A DNA stretch of 64,000 nucleotides from Amycolatopsis nivea (lineage in GTDB: Bacteria; Actinomycetota; Actinomycetes; Mycobacteriales; Pseudonocardiaceae): contig NZ_SDLT01000007.1 in assembly GCF_004522235.1 (NCBI RefSeq), forward strand, positions 124,001-188,000. The letters run 5' to 3'. Both the position numbers and the translations under genes were made by a program. Position 1 is the stretch's first letter; every line of letters begins with the position of its first letter. Under the pieces are notes generated by a model. The model did no database searches. It was not told the DNA's origin and was given only the letters and a program-made list of their open reading frames with translations. This document shows, piece after piece, positions 18,086-27,504 of the stretch.

Positions 18086-19080
18086 TCGCGCCTACCCGCG
18101 AAAACCTCCGCCGGAAAAGGCGTCTCCCGGTCCTCCAGCAACCGCCCGTAAAAGGCGTTCATCTCCACCGCCACCGCGGCATGGCGAGCCACCACTTCAG
18201 CAACCGGCGAGGGCAACGAAAGCTCCCCGGCAGCCGCGCGGCGGACCGCGGTCAGGCGGCTCTCTCGGTCCCACGTCCCGCACACCTCGGTCACCAGCCA
18301 GTTCACCAGATACATCGACCCGTAAGCCCGGTCATGCCCCGCATTCAGCTCCGCGAACGCCATCTCCTCCGCGGTCAGATCGAACCGGCGCGCGAAGGAC
18401 AAGCCGAAATCGGTCAGGACGAACCGGTCGCCGTCGGTCAGGAAGTTCTCGAAGTGGTTGTCGAAGTGCAGAACTCCCTGTGCACGAAGGAACGAGAGCG
18501 TCTCGGCGACCTGTTCGGCAAGGCGCTCGATCTGATCCAGATGGCCAGGCAGCCACCGATGCACATCGGTCGGGAAATACTCGCAGAACAAAACAACACT
18601 CGACGAAGCATCCCGCAATTCCGTGAGCCGCCTGCGGACCGCTAAGGAACCGCCCCAGTACTCGACATCTTCTTCCAACGGACGGTCTGGCACCCGGCCC
18701 GAGGGGACCGGCAGGATCCGCCAATGGTGCAGCAGTGGGAAGTTCTCGCACGCGCCACTGAGGACCCAGCCGTTCGCCATGGTGTGCAGCGCCAGTTCCC
18801 GCCACGCCGAGCCCTCCGGCGAACCTAGGCCGTAATGGCAAAAGGCAGGCAGGCCATAGAGATTCGCCGTCGAATGCGGATGCTGCCGCTCCAGTGCGGT
18901 GAGCGGCACCCGCTTCGCGAAGACTGGGACTCCATCGACATCCAGCCGGGCGCCGGTGCCGCCGATTCCTTCGGACAGCACCTCGGCGGATTCCAGCCGT
19001 TCGGTGAGCTGCCGGTCGCTCAGCAGCGAAAGACCGGCACTCGCCATGGCGTGCCGCGAGATTCTCGAAGAAGACCCCAT
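18082..19080 (-). CDS. Protein-kinase-like phosphotransferase
   Basis: A 332-residue protein with a kinase fold. HFDNHFENFL near residue 210 is the catalytic loop (HxDxxxxN) and LTDFGLS near 225 the DFG segment. The N-terminal glycine loop is degenerate (GIGGTGAR) and LDVDGVPVFAKRVPLT has the expected lysine strand. Such single-domain actinobacterial proteins are often listed as serine/threonine kinases or aminoglycoside phosphotransferase relatives; the true substrate is unknown. Its stop overlaps the broken PIN toxin gene. Confidence 0.75.
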   Translation of the reverse strand: MGSSSRISRHAMASAGLSLLSDRQLTERLESAEVLSEGIGGTGARLDVDGVPVFAKRVPLTALERQHPHSTANLYGLPAFCHYGLGSPEGSAWRELALHTMANGWVLSGACENFPLLHHWRILPVPSGRVPDRPLEEDVEYWGGSLAVRRRLTELRDASSSVVLFCEYFPTDVHRWLPGHLDQIERLAEQVAETLSFLRAQGVLHFDNHFENFLTDGDRFVLTDFGLSFARRFDLTAEEMAFAELNAGHDRAYGSMYLVNWLVTEVCGTWDRESRLTAVRRAAAGELSLPSPVAEVVARHAAVAVEMNAFYGRLLEDRETPFPAEVFAGRRD

Positions 19081-19095
19081 AACCCGACAATAGAG

Positions 19096-19132
19096 AAAAG
19101 GGCGGCCCCCAAACCTGGGAGCCGCCCTTTTT
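19096..19132 (-). terminator. Rho-independent terminator of clpC
   Basis: Stem AAAAGGGCGGC (19096-19106) pairs with GCCGCCCTTTT (19121-19131). Read on the minus strand it starts 12 bases after the clpC stop and is followed by a T-rich TTTTCTCT. It also insulates the kinase-like gene downstream. Confidence 0.85.
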
Positions 19133-19143
19133 CCTTGCTTAAC

Positions 19144-21693
19144 TCACTCGTTCTCGGCTTCGCCGTTCTCGGCGGCGCCGATGCTCACCGGCGGAGCGTC
19201 GGGAACCGAGGACGGACGCTTCTCCCCGCGGAAGGTGAAGTGCGCCTCGTCGTCGCGGTCTTCCGGGTTGCCGCTCCAGCCCTCGACGTCGACCACGATG
19301 ATCTGACCCGCTTCGACCTCGCCGAAGAGGATCTTCTCCGACAGCTGGTCCTCGATCTCGCGCTGGATCGTGCGACGCAGCGGCCGGGCGCCGAGCACCG
19401 GGTCGAAGCCGCGCTTGGCCAGCAGCGCCTTCGCCTTTTCGGTGAGCTCGATCTCCATGTCCTTGGCCTTGAGTTGCGTCTCGACCCGGCCGATCATCAG
19501 ATCCACCATCTGGATGATCTGTTCCTGGTTGAGCTGGTGGAAGACGATGATGTCGTCGATCCGGTTCAGGAACTCCGGGCGGAAATGCTTCTTCATTTCC
19601 TCGTTGACCTTCTGCTTCATCTTCTCGTAGCGGTTCGTCGAATCCGCTCCGGAGGAGAAGCCGAGGCTCACGGACTTCGAGATGTCCGAGGTGCCCAGGT
19701 TCGAGGTGAAGATCAGCACGGTGTTCTTGAAGTCGACCGTGCGGCCCTGACCGTCGGTGAGGCGGCCGTCTTCGAGCACCTGCAGGAGGGTGTTGTAGAT
19801 CTCCTGGTGCGCCTTTTCGATCTCGTCGAAAAGCACCACCGAGAACGGCTTGCGCCGCACCTTCTCGGTCAGCTGCCCGCCCTCTTCGTAGCCGACGTAG
19901 CCCGGAGGGGCGCCGAAGAGCCGCGAAGCGGTGTAGCGGTCGTGGAACTCGCCCATGTCGATCTGGATGAGCGCGTCGTCCTCGCCGAACAGGAAGGACG
20001 CCAGCGCCTTCGACAGCTCGGTCTTACCGACACCGGACGGGCCGGCGAAGATGAACGAACCGGACGGGCGCTTCGGGTCCTTCAGACCCGCACGCGTACG
20101 GCGGATCGCCTGGGAGACGGCCTTGACCGCGTCCTCCTGGCCGATGATGCGCTTGTGGAGTTCGTCCTCCATGCGCAGCAGCCGGGTGGTCTCCTCCTCG
20201 GTGAGCTTGAACACCGGGATGCCGGTCCAGTTGGCCAGCACCTCCGCGATCTGCTCGTCGTCCACCTCGGCGACGACGTCGAGGTCGCCGTCCTTCCACT
20301 GCTTCTCCCGCTCGCCCTTCTGGCCGAGGAGCTGCTTCTCCTCGTCGCGAAGGCGCGCGGCCCGCTCGAAGTCCTGCGCGTCGATCGCGGACTCCTTGTC
20401 CCGGCGCACGTCGGCGATCTTCTCGTCGAACTCGCGCAGGTCCGGCGGAGCGGTCATCCGGCGGATGCGCATCCGGGCCCCGGCCTCGTCGATCAGGTCG
20501 ATCGCCTTGTCCGGCAGGAACCGGTCGTTGATGTAGCGGTCGGCCAGCGTCGCGGCCGCGACCAGCGCCGAGTCGGTGATCGAGACGCGGTGGTGCGCCT
20601 CGTACCGGTCGCGCAGGCCCTTCAGGATCTCGATCGTGTGCTCGAGCGACGGCTCGCCCACCTGGATCGGCTGGAAGCGGCGCTCCAGCGCGGCGTCCTT
20701 CTCGATGTACTTGCGGTACTCCTCGAGCGTGGTCGCGCCGATCGTCTGCAGCTCGCCGCGGGCCAGCATCGGCTTCAGGATCGACGCCGCGTCGATCGCG
20801 CCCTCGGCGGCGCCCGCGCCGACGAGCGTGTGCAGCTCGTCGATGAACAGGATGATGTCGCCGCGGGTCTTGATCTCCTTGAGCACCTTCTTCAGGCGCT
20901 CTTCGAAGTCACCGCGGTACCGGGAACCGGCGACCAGCGAGCCGAGGTCGAGGGTGTAGAGCTGCTTGTCCTTGAGCGTCTCGGGCACCTCGCCCTTGAC
21001 GATGCTCTGCGCGAGCCCCTCGACGACGGCGGTCTTGCCGACGCCGGGCTCGCCGATGAGCACCGGGTTGTTCTTGGTCCGGCGGGACAGCACCTGCATG
21101 ACCCGCTCGATCTCCTTGCCGCGCCCGATGACCGGGTCGAGCTTGCCCTCGCGGGCGAGCACGGTCATGTTGCGGCCGAACTGGTCGAGCACCAGCGAGG
21201 AGGACGGGGTGCCCTCGCCGCGGCCGGAACCGCTCTCGGCGGACTTCTCGCCGGTCTGGTAGCCCGACAGGAGCTGCAGCACCTGCTGGCGGACCCGGTT
21301 GAGGTCCGCGCCCAGCTTCACGAGCACCTGGGCGGCGACGCCCTCGCCCTCGCGGATCAGGCCGAGCAGGATGTGCTCCGTGCCGATGTAGTTGTGGCCG
21401 AGCTGCAGCGCCTCGCGCAGCGACAGCTCCAGCACCTTCTTCGCCCGCGGCGTGAACGGGATGTGCCCGCTCGGCGCCTGCTGGCCCTGGCCGATGATCT
21501 CCTCGACCTGCTGGCGCACGCCCTCGAGGGCGATGCCCAGCGACTCCAGCGCCTTGGCGGCGACACCCTCACCCTCGTGGATCAGACCCAGGAGGATGTG
21601 CTCGGTGCCGATGTAGTTGTGGTTGAGCATCCGGGCCTCTTCTTGGGCCAGGACGACCACCCGCCTCGCGCGGTCGGTGAACCTCTCAAACAT
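19144..21693 (-). CDS. clpC: ATP-dependent Clp protease ATP-binding subunit ClpC
   Basis: An 849-residue Hsp100 unfoldase that feeds proteins to ClpP. The ATG at 21693 ([10 protein letters not shown], the usual start) follows GAGGGAG; a GTG two codons earlier overlaps that RBS and is rejected. Two Clp-N repeats (1-145), first AAA domain with Walker A GEPGVGKT near 214-221, UVR coiled-coil middle region (about 420-450), second AAA domain with GPSGVGKT near 543, and the C-terminal D2 domain. In actinobacteria it is essential, and mycobacterial ClpC1 is a drug target. Confidence 0.97.
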   Translation of the reverse strand: MFERFTDRARRVVVLAQEEARMLNHNYIGTEHILLGLIHEGEGVAAKALESLGIALEGVRQQVEEIIGQGQQAPSGHIPFTPRAKKVLELSLREALQLGHNYIGTEHILLGLIREGEGVAAQVLVKLGADLNRVRQQVLQLLSGYQTGEKSAESGSGRGEGTPSSSLVLDQFGRNMTVLAREGKLDPVIGRGKEIERVMQVLSRRTKNNPVLIGEPGVGKTAVVEGLAQSIVKGEVPETLKDKQLYTLDLGSLVAGSRYRGDFEERLKKVLKEIKTRGDIILFIDELHTLVGAGAAEGAIDAASILKPMLARGELQTIGATTLEEYRKYIEKDAALERRFQPIQVGEPSLEHTIEILKGLRDRYEAHHRVSITDSALVAAATLADRYINDRFLPDKAIDLIDEAGARMRIRRMTAPPDLREFDEKIADVRRDKESAIDAQDFERAARLRDEEKQLLGQKGEREKQWKDGDLDVVAEVDDEQIAEVLANWTGIPVFKLTEEETTRLLRMEDELHKRIIGQEDAVKAVSQAIRRTRAGLKDPKRPSGSFIFAGPSGVGKTELSKALASFLFGEDDALIQIDMGEFHDRYTASRLFGAPPGYVGYEEGGQLTEKVRRKPFSVVLFDEIEKAHQEIYNTLLQVLEDGRLTDGQGRTVDFKNTVLIFTSNLGTSDISKSVSLGFSSGADSTNRYEKMKQKVNEEMKKHFRPEFLNRIDDIIVFHQLNQEQIIQMVDLMIGRVETQLKAKDMEIELTEKAKALLAKRGFDPVLGARPLRRTIQREIEDQLSEKILFGEVEAGQIIVVDVEGWSGNPEDRDDEAHFTFRGEKRPSSVPDAPPVSIGAAENGEAENE

Positions 21694-22017
21694 GCGCACT
21701 CCCTCGACTGCTGCGTCGGCGGCCCGTAACCTCCGCGGATCGCGTCCGCGGCGGACAGCACCGTGAGACCACTCTAGTAGCCAAGCGGTCGCGCTTGCGT
21801 ACCACTACGGCAACCGGGCAGCCCCTTCGCACCCGGACGGCGACCCGGTCGGTCACCGCTGCTCATCCGGTTGCGCTGCACCTTTACTCCCTCTCGAACG
21901 TACGGGACCGGATCAGGATTCCGCCCCGGCACCCCTGTCCGCTCAGCGCGAACACCCCCGCGCGTCCGGGTGGTCTCACCCCTTGGCCACCCGATTGGCG
22001 CAATGCCGCGCCGTAGG
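21694..22017. other. Intergenic region upstream of clpC
   Basis: About 320 bases between the divergent clpC and fhuF-like genes. It must hold the clpC promoter. I looked for a clear -10/-35 pair and for a ClgR-type box (CGC-N5-GCG) and found only imperfect candidates around 21783-21800, so I assign none. No coding sequence is convincing here. Confidence 0.4.
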
Positions 22018-22023
22018 TAAGGT
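21995..22023 (+). promoter_or_regulatory. Sigma-70 promoter of the fhuF-like gene
   Basis: TTGGCG (21995-22000), a 17-base spacer and TAAGGT (22018-22023). The -10 is inside the iron box, so a bound iron repressor would block RNA polymerase. Confidence 0.6.
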
Positions 22024-22036
22024 TAGGCACACCTAA
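22018..22036 (+). promoter_or_regulatory. Iron box (DmdR/IdeR operator)
   Basis: TAAGGTTAGGCACACCTAA matches the 19-base DmdR/IdeR consensus (TTAGGTTAGGCTAACCTAA) at 16 of 19 positions, including both outer half-sites. It overlaps the predicted -10 element and precedes an iron reductase-like gene, which is a classical iron-repressed arrangement. Confidence 0.85.
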
Positions 22037-22068
22037 TGCAGGCTGTGCCCAGAACAGGGGGTGGACCG

Positions 22069-22884
22069 GTGAACCCGCAGCGCTCGCGCGACGACGCCCG
22101 CGAGATCGGCGACGGTCTCGCGTCCTCCCTGCTGCGCACCAGCGCCCGGTACGAACTGCGCCGCGACGTCCCCGAGGGCTGGTTCCGCTGCGCTGACCTC
22201 CTGGAACAGCCCGAGCTGTTCGCCGAGTGGCGGTCCCGGCTGACCGACTGGCTCCTCGACCAGCACGGCGCGGCACCCGCGCGCACAGCGGCCAGCTACG
22301 TGACGTCTTGGTACCTGTACGTCCCCGCGTACGTGGGCGCGCTGCTGCTGCACCACGAGCGCCGGGTGCCGTCACTGAAGCCGGAGCAGCTCGCGTTTGG
22401 CCTCGGCCCCGACCGGCCGCATCCCGAGGGCATGGCCGTGCTCAGCGACGCCTTCTACTGCCTGCCCACCGACCCGGGCGGCGTCCGCCCCGAGGCGACC
22501 GTCGTCCGCGACGAGCGCGCGCTGGCCGCGGTGCTGCGCGCGCAGTTCGTCGGCCACGCTGCCCGCTTCGTCCGCGCCTACGCCCCCGGCACCCGGCTCG
22601 GCCGCCGCATGCTCTGGGCGGCCGCCACAGACGCGCTGGACGGCGCGCTGTGGCGGGTTGGCCGGCAAGGTGGGACAGCCGAGGCCGAAGGCGCTGGCGT
22701 CGCGGATGCCGCGCTCGTGCTCGACGCGCAGTACCGCCCGCTGACCTCGGCGTCCACCTTGCGAATGGCGGTCAACGAGGACGGACACCGGGTTTGGGAG
22801 CGCCGCCGGGAGAGCTGTTGCTTCTCCTATCTCCTACCCGGCGAGGCGGAATGCGACAGCTGTCCGCGCACCTGCCCCCGATGA
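22069..22884 (+). CDS. Ferric-siderophore reductase-like (2Fe-2S) protein, FhuF family
   Basis: A 271-residue protein. GTG at 22069 is chosen: it follows AGGGGG and lies downstream of the promoter and iron box, whereas the in-frame ATG at 22036 overlaps the box. The C-terminus ends with CCFSYL...CDSCPRTCPR, the Cys-Cys...Cys-x2-Cys cluster that ligates the 2Fe-2S centre in FhuF. The N-terminal part (SWYLYVPAY) fits the family. It probably reduces ferric siderophore iron in the cytoplasm when iron is scarce. Confidence 0.85.
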   Translation: MNPQRSRDDAREIGDGLASSLLRTSARYELRRDVPEGWFRCADLLEQPELFAEWRSRLTDWLLDQHGAAPARTAASYVTSWYLYVPAYVGALLLHHERRVPSLKPEQLAFGLGPDRPHPEGMAVLSDAFYCLPTDPGGVRPEATVVRDERALAAVLRAQFVGHAARFVRAYAPGTRLGRRMLWAAATDALDGALWRVGRQGGTAEAEGAGVADAALVLDAQYRPLTSASTLRMAVNEDGHRVWERRRESCCFSYLLPGEAECDSCPRTCPR

Positions 22885-22902
22885 TCTCCATCGAGTGATA
22901 TT

Positions 22903-23472
22903 TCAGGCGTACGGGTCCCGGCCCGTCGCGCCCAGCGCCCGATGCAGCACCGGCGCGGTTTCCGGCACCGCGACTTCCGGGCCGAAGACGCCGCCCTTGC
23001 GGGCCTGCTCGCCCATCCCCGCCGCGAACGCGAGGACAACCTCGGCAGTTTCGTCCGGACAGTTCAGCTCCGTGCCGCTCGCCCGCGTCAGGTCCCAGGC
23101 GTGCAGGACGAGTTCGCCGAGCACCATGTCACCGACGACCGCGGCGGGCAGCTCGGAACCGCCGAAGGTGATGGTGCCGGTCCACGCCTCCGCCGGGGCG
23201 AGCGCGGCGAGCACGTCGTCGGTCATCGCTTCCAACGCCTTCGGCCAGTCGTCGCCGACGAGGGACGCCTCGGCTTCGGTCGGCGCGGGCGGTTCGTAAG
23301 GCTCGTGCCGGATCGCGGCGGCCAGCCACGGGCCCCAGTAGAGAAGGTGGTTGAGGAGGCCGCGCACGTCGTAGTCGGCGCACGCGGTGGGCGCGGTCAG
23401 CGACGGGGCGGCCGCCGCGACGCGCCGCAGTTCGGCGGCGGCCGGGGCGAGCAGTCCGGAGTGATTCGACAT
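22903..23472 (-). CDS. TIGR03086/DinB-like family metal-binding protein
   Basis: A 189-residue protein starting MSNHSGLLAP. The N-terminal helix region with DVRGLLNHLLYWGPWL and the later VLGELVLHAWDLTRASG place His residues as in the mycothiol-dependent maleylpyruvate isomerase N-terminal/DinB fold. In many actinomycetes these proteins depend on mycothiol. An alternative start at 23526 adds 18 residues but has less likely N-terminal sequence. It is divergent from the AraC gene at 23541. Confidence 0.82.
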   Translation of the reverse strand: MSNHSGLLAPAAAELRRVAAAAPSLTAPTACADYDVRGLLNHLLYWGPWLAAAIRHEPYEPPAPTEAEASLVGDDWPKALEAMTDDVLAALAPAEAWTGTITFGGSELPAAVVGDMVLGELVLHAWDLTRASGTELNCPDETAEVVLAFAAGMGEQARKGGVFGPEVAVPETAPVLHRALGATGRDPYA

Positions 23473-23540
23473 GCTCCCGAGCCAACCACCCGGGTTCGGC
23501 GGCCGTCTTGAAATTACGCGACGCACTACTGTTTTCAGCC

Positions 23541-24368
23541 ATGCGGCGGATCCCGAGCGGCATCCTGAACGAGCGGACGGCTCGCACCAAGTTCACGCTG
23601 ACCCGGCATCCGCCCGCCCCGGAACTGCGCGAATTCGTGGAACACCACTGGATCCTGCGCTGGGACCTGCCCGAACCCCACGACCAGCACGTGCTGCCGA
23701 ATCTGTCGGTGCACGTGACGTTCTTTCCCGGCGCGTGCGGGGTTTACGGTCCGGCGCACCAGCTTTTCACGCACCGGCTCACCGGACGCGTGCACGGGAT
23801 CGGGGCGAGGATCCGGCCCGGCTGTTTCCGCCCGTTCCTCGACGCCCCGGTGCGCACCCTCGCCGATCGCGCGGCGGACGTGGCCGAGGTCTTCGGGCCG
23901 GACGCCGCGCTCGCGGAAAAATCCATCCGGAATGCGCGGACCGACGCGGAAATGATCAATGCAATCGACAACTTGCTGATCGCACGCCGCCGTCCCATTC
24001 CGCGAGCGACCCGGGCGGCCGCCGACGCGGTGGAAACAATCGCCGCGGATCCCGGGATCACCAAGGTCGCGGAACTGGCGGCGGCACTCGGACTGTCCGT
24101 CCGGGCGGTGCAGCGGTTGTTCGCCGAGCACGTCGGAACAACGCCGAAGTGGGCGATCCGGATTTACCGCCTCAACGAAGCCGCTCGGTTGCTCGCCGCA
24201 CCGATCCCGCCGGATTACGCAGATCTGGCGACTCGGCTGGGCTATAGCGACCAACCTCACTTCATCCGCGATTTCCGCGCGGTGACCGGAGCGCCTCCCG
24301 CGGAGTACGCGCGCTCCGCTCGCCGGCTGATGTCGGGCACGCCGGACGGCGCAAAGCCGGGAAACTAA
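23541..24368 (+). CDS. AraC family regulator
   Basis: A 275-residue regulator starting MRRIPSGILN. The N-terminal part (about 15-120) is the small cupin-like domain often called DUF6597, with EFVEHHWILRWDLP. The C-terminal domain (about 165-270) has two helix-turn-helices: VAELAALGLSVRAVQRLF and YADLATRLGYSDQPHFIRDF, ending with the AraC signature. It probably controls the divergent TIGR03086 gene and itself. No direct evidence for the effector. Confidence 0.9.
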   Translation: MRRIPSGILNERTARTKFTLTRHPPAPELREFVEHHWILRWDLPEPHDQHVLPNLSVHVTFFPGACGVYGPAHQLFTHRLTGRVHGIGARIRPGCFRPFLDAPVRTLADRAADVAEVFGPDAALAEKSIRNARTDAEMINAIDNLLIARRRPIPRATRAAADAVETIAADPGITKVAELAAALGLSVRAVQRLFAEHVGTTPKWAIRIYRLNEAARLLAAPIPPDYADLATRLGYSDQPHFIRDFRAVTGAPPAEYARSARRLMSGTPDGAKPGN

Positions 24369-24376
24369 TCCGGAAC

Positions 24377-24416
24377 GCCAAACGGCCGCCGGGAATGTTC
24401 CCGACGGCCGTTTGGC
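24377..24416. terminator. Large hairpin after the AraC gene
   Basis: The 12-base arms GCCAAACGGCCG (24377-24388) and CGGCCGTTTGGC (24405-24416) enclose a second CGGGAA/TTCCCG stem, giving about 18 base pairs. It lies 9 bases after the AraC stop and 70 bases beyond the lsr2 stop. A second, smaller CTCCGGTT / AACCGGAG hairpin is at 24437-24456, on the lsr2 side. Neither has a T-run. Confidence 0.7.
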
Positions 24417-24487
24417 AGGCAGTCCCCGAAGGGGGTCTCCGGTTCGCTAACCGGAGGACCGCATCCGCGAGTTCCGGAAATGCCCGG

Positions 24488-24841
24488 TCAGTTCTTCTTG
24501 TGGTAAGCCTCGACGACCTCCGACGGGATGCGCCCGCGGTCGGAAACCTGGAAACCGTTCTTGCGGGCCCACGCGCGAATCGCCTGGTTCTGCTCGCGGT
24601 CGACCGCGGCCGGGCGGGCCGGGGACTTGCCGCCGGCGACCGGACGCAGCGGCGCGCGCTTGCGGCCGCCGGCGCGGCGCGCGTGCTCGACATACTGCGC
24701 CAGCGCGTCCCGCAGTTCCTCGGCGTTTTCGCTCGACAGGTCGATCTGGTAGCTCACACCGTCCAAACCGAACTCAACGGTCTCTTCCGCCTCACTGCCG
24801 TCGAGGTCGTCGACCAGAGAGACCAGCACCTTCTGTGCCAT
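24488..24841 (-). CDS. lsr2: Lsr2, nucleoid-associated xenogeneic silencer
   Basis: A 117-residue protein starting [15 protein letters not shown]. The N-terminal dimerisation strand-helix part (1-60) contains the [19 protein letters not shown] segment. The C-terminal DNA-binding domain ends [21 protein letters not shown], whose RGR core inserts into the minor groove of AT-rich DNA. Lsr2 bridges DNA and silences foreign genes, including secondary-metabolite clusters in Streptomyces. A promoter and a structured leader lie upstream. Confidence 0.97.
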   Translation of the reverse strand: MAQKVLVSLVDDLDGSEAEETVEFGLDGVSYQIDLSSENAEELRDALAQYVEHARRAGGRKRAPLRPVAGGKSPARPAAVDREQNQAIRAWARKNGFQVSDRGRIPSEVVEAYHKKN

Positions 24842-24853
24842 CTGATTCCTCCT

Positions 24854-24908
24854 GCGGGGCTTGCCCGAATGATCTGGCTACATGATCTGGTTTCGGGGCA
24901 AGCCCCGA
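24854..24908 (-). promoter_or_regulatory. Structured 5' leader of lsr2
   Basis: In the transcript, a self-complementary element (GGGGCTTGCCCC on the mRNA sense, 24896-24907) lies upstream of a second one (24855-24868) just before the AGGAGGA RBS. The two are also complementary to each other. Between them is a 9-base CCAGATCAT direct repeat. The arrangement allows alternative foldings that could expose or hide the RBS. Confidence 0.45.
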
Positions 24909-24933
24909 GCTACAGAAGTCTTTGACACCCATA

Positions 24934-24962
24934 TTAATACCCGCTTGCCCCGCCGTAGGCAA
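24934..24962 (-). promoter_or_regulatory. Sigma-70-type promoter of lsr2
   Basis: On the minus strand TTGCCT (24957-24962), a 17-base spacer and TATTAA (24934-24939) form a good housekeeping promoter. The transcript would start near 24927, giving about 85 bases of leader. The region is locally AT-rich, which would suit Lsr2 autoregulation. Confidence 0.65.
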
Positions 24963-25003
24963 ATCCGCATTGAGAAAATCCGACCGTGCGACGGGGCCGC
25001 GAC

Positions 25004-26518
25004 CTATTCAGGGCGTACGAGCGGGAAGAGGATCGTCTCCCGGATACCGAGCCCGGTCAGTGCCATGAGCAGCCGGTCGATCCCCATTCCGACCCCGCCG
25101 CTCGGCGGCATTCCGTACTCGAGCGCGCGGAGGAAATCCTCGTCGAGACGCATGGCCTCGCTATCCCCGGCAGCGGCGAGCCGCGCCTGTTCGGTGAGCC
25201 GCTGCCGTTCCACGACCGGATCCACCAGCTCGGAGTATCCGGTGGCGAGTTCGAATCCGCGCACGTACAGGTCCCACTTCTCGGCCACGCCCGCGCGGGT
25301 GCGGTGCTGCCGGGTGAGCGGAGACGTCTCGAGCGGGAAATCGCGGACAAATGTGGGGGCGTGCAGTCCGTCGCCGACGAGATGTTCCCACAGTTCCTCA
25401 ACGAGTTTGCCGTGCGCTAGCTTGGGATCCACCTCGATCTCGCGCGCCGCGGCGATCTTGTGCAGTGCTTCGGCGGGAGTATCCGGCGTCACTTCCTCGC
25501 CGAGCGCTTCCGAGAGCGACTCGTACATGCCGAGTGTCGTCCATTCGCCGGAAAGGTCGTACTCGGTTCCGTCGGCGAGAGTGACGACCTGGGTGCCGAG
25601 CACGTTCTCCGCGGCCTCCTGGATGAGTTCGCGCGTCATCACGGCATTCGTGTCGTAAGTGGCGTACGCCTCGTAGTACTCCAGCATCGCGAACTCCGGC
25701 GAGTGCGAGGAGTCGCTGCCCTCGTTGCGGAAGTTCCGGTTGATCTCGAAAACCTTCTCGATGCCGCCGACCACACAGCGCTTGAGGTACAGCTCCGGCG
25801 CGATGCGCAGGAACAGCTCGAGGTCGAAGGCATTGGAATGCGTGACGAACGGCCGGGCCGCGGCTCCGCCGTGCAGCGTCTGCAGCATCGGCGTCTCGAC
25901 CTCGGTGAATCCCCGGCGGTGGAACGACTCGCGCAGCGAACGCATCACGCCGGAGCGCGTGCGCACCACGTCGCGCGCCTTCGGCCGCATAATCAGATCG
26001 ACATAACGCTGCCGGATTCGCGTTTCCTCGGCCAGCTCCTTGAACGCCACCGGCAGCGGGCGCAGCGACTTCGCCGCGATCTGCCAGCTGTCGGCCAGCA
26101 CGGAAAGCTCGCCGCGCTTCGAGGTGATCACCTCGCCGTGCACGAATACGTGGTCGCCGAGATCGACAGTGGACTTCCACGAGGCGAGCGACTCGGCGCC
26201 GACCTGCGCGAGACTCAGCATCGCCTGCAGTTCCGTGCCGTCGCCCTCACGAAGAGTGGCGAAACACAGTTTGCCCGTATTGCGGAGAAACATGACGCGA
26301 CCGGTGACGCCGACCGACTGACCGGTGCTGGTGTCGGCTTCGAGACCGGAATGTTCGGCACGGATCTGCGCGAGAGTGTGCGTACGCGGAACCTCTACCG
26401 GGTAAGGATCGGCGCCCTCCGCGATTATCCGGTCGCGCTTGTCCCGGCGCACCCGCATCTGTTCGGGCAGGTCGTCATCGGGCAGTGCGTCGGACGCGGG
26501 GAATTCGGTCATGGCCAT
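25004..26518 (-). CDS. lysS: Lysyl-tRNA synthetase, class II
   Basis: A 504-residue class II synthetase. The OB-fold anticodon-binding domain comes first (about 55-165, [21 protein letters not shown]). The catalytic core has motif 2 [20 protein letters not shown] near 260-280 and motif 3 [11 protein letters not shown] near 480. Start MAMTEF at 26518 lacks a clear RBS; MTEF at 26512 is an alternative. It charges tRNA-Lys in the cytoplasm, and the position beside lsr2 is conserved in mycobacteria. Confidence 0.96.
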   Translation of the reverse strand: MAMTEFPASDALPDDDLPEQMRVRRDKRDRIIAEGADPYPVEVPRTHTLAQIRAEHSGLEADTSTGQSVGVTGRVMFLRNTGKLCFATLREGDGTELQAMLSLAQVGAESLASWKSTVDLGDHVFVHGEVITSKRGELSVLADSWQIAAKSLRPLPVAFKELAEETRIRQRYVDLIMRPKARDVVRTRSGVMRSLRESFHRRGFTEVETPMLQTLHGGAAARPFVTHSNAFDLELFLRIAPELYLKRCVVGGIEKVFEINRNFRNEGSDSSHSPEFAMLEYYEAYATYDTNAVMTRELIQEAAENVLGTQVVTLADGTEYDLSGEWTTLGMYESLSEALGEEVTPDTPAEALHKIAAAREIEVDPKLAHGKLVEELWEHLVGDGLHAPTFVRDFPLETSPLTRQHRTRAGVAEKWDLYVRGFELATGYSELVDPVVERQRLTEQARLAAAGDSEAMRLDEDFLRALEYGMPPSGGVGMGIDRLLMALTGLGIRETILFPLVRPE

Positions 26519-26594
26519 AGCGTACGAAGCCGCTGGTGAACCGCGTCAACCGGATTCCCCTACCGGGGCACTCACGGTATTAGGGTGGTTACTC

Positions 26595-27359
26595 GTGAGC
26601 GATCCCGGCACTGATGCGGAACTGCACGCCCGGCGGGCTTCTTCGTTCGGCGACCAGGCGGGCGCCTACGCCCGGCACCGGCCGGACTATCCCCTGGCCG
26701 CACTCGAATGGGGGATGTCCGGAGCAAATCGACCGGTACGTGAGGTGCTGGACCTCGCGGCGGGCACCGGAAAACTCACCGAGGGACTGGCCGGCCTCGG
26801 CCGCTCGGTGACCGCGGTGGAGCCCGATCCGGACATGCTCGCCGAACTGTCCCGGCGACTGCCGGACGTTCCCGCGCTGCTCGGCAAGGCCGAGGACATT
26901 CCGCTTCCGGACGCGTCGGTGGACGCGGTGTTCATCGGACAGGCCCTGCACTGGTTCGATTTGGCGCCGGCGTTCGCGCAGATCCGCCGGGTGCTGCGGC
27001 CGGGAGGGGCCGTCGTGGCGCTATGGAATCACGACGACGAATCAGTGCCGTGGGTGCTCGAATTCGCCCGGATCATCCGCACGGGCATCAGCCGCTACCT
27101 CGCCGGCGCGGAACAAACGCTGCGCGCGGACGGCTTCGGCCCGTTCGAACAGGAGCGGTTCGCCCACCAGCACCGCCGCTCGATCGATTCGCTGCTGGCG
27201 ACCGTGTCCACGCATTCGCATCTGCTCGTCGCTTCGGAGCCGGACCGCGACCGGACGCTCGCGCGAGCCAGGGAGTACCTGGAATCCGTTCCGGAGACGG
27301 GAACAGGCGAATTCGACTATCCACTGGTCACGACGGTGATGCGGGCTCGCCGGGGCTGA
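26595..27359 (+). CDS. Class I SAM-dependent methyltransferase
   Basis: A 254-residue protein; GTG at 26595 (VSDPGTDAEL) is preferred because earlier in-frame codons overlap the lysS gene. Motif I VLDLAAGTGKLTEGL is near residue 58, followed by motif post-I AVEPDPDM, GKAEDIPLPDASVDAV and the family feature GQALHWFD. This is the methyltransferase-11 group with the LHWFD sequence, seen in many small-molecule methyltransferases. The substrate is not deducible. It is divergent from lysS with about 75 bases between. Confidence 0.88.
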   Translation: MSDPGTDAELHARRASSFGDQAGAYARHRPDYPLAALEWGMSGANRPVREVLDLAAGTGKLTEGLAGLGRSVTAVEPDPDMLAELSRRLPDVPALLGKAEDIPLPDASVDAVFIGQALHWFDLAPAFAQIRRVLRPGGAVVALWNHDDESVPWVLEFARIIRTGISRYLAGAEQTLRADGFGPFEQERFAHQHRRSIDSLLATVSTHSHLLVASEPDRDRTLARAREYLESVPETGTGEFDYPLVTTVMRARRG

Positions 27360-27428
27360 GCGGCGACCGAAATCACCACCTCGCCGCGGGCCGGGAGTGC
27401 TAATTTCGGAAGCGGCGGTGCTCCCGCC

Positions 27429-27468
27429 CCGGACGAGCGCGTCGTACCCGGTGACGACAAGACGGCGC
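27429..27468 (+). ncRNA. Guanidine-III riboswitch
   Basis: The 40-base stretch begins CCGGACGAG, contains TCGTACCCGG in the middle and ends ACAAGACGGCGC. These blocks match the known guanidine-III (ykkC-III) aptamer of Thermobifida almost base for base, differing mainly in pairing stretches. It sits 36 bases ahead of the SMR start codon. A 7-base hairpin (CGCAGTG 27465-27471 with CACTGCG 27484-27490) overlaps the aptamer 3' end and abuts the GAAAGG RBS, a credible expression platform. Confidence 0.9.
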
Positions 27469-27504
27469 AGTGAACGCATCCGTCACTGCGAAAGGTTCTC
27501 GATC

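Noticed and set aside
18835..21729. A 964-codon plus-strand frame over clpC
   Set aside because: It is antisense to a complete clpC and reads as repetitive Leu/Arg/Asp shadow sequence.
21783..21800. ClgR box upstream of clpC
   Set aside because: The CGC and GCG half-sites are 4, not 5, bases apart and the flanks do not match.
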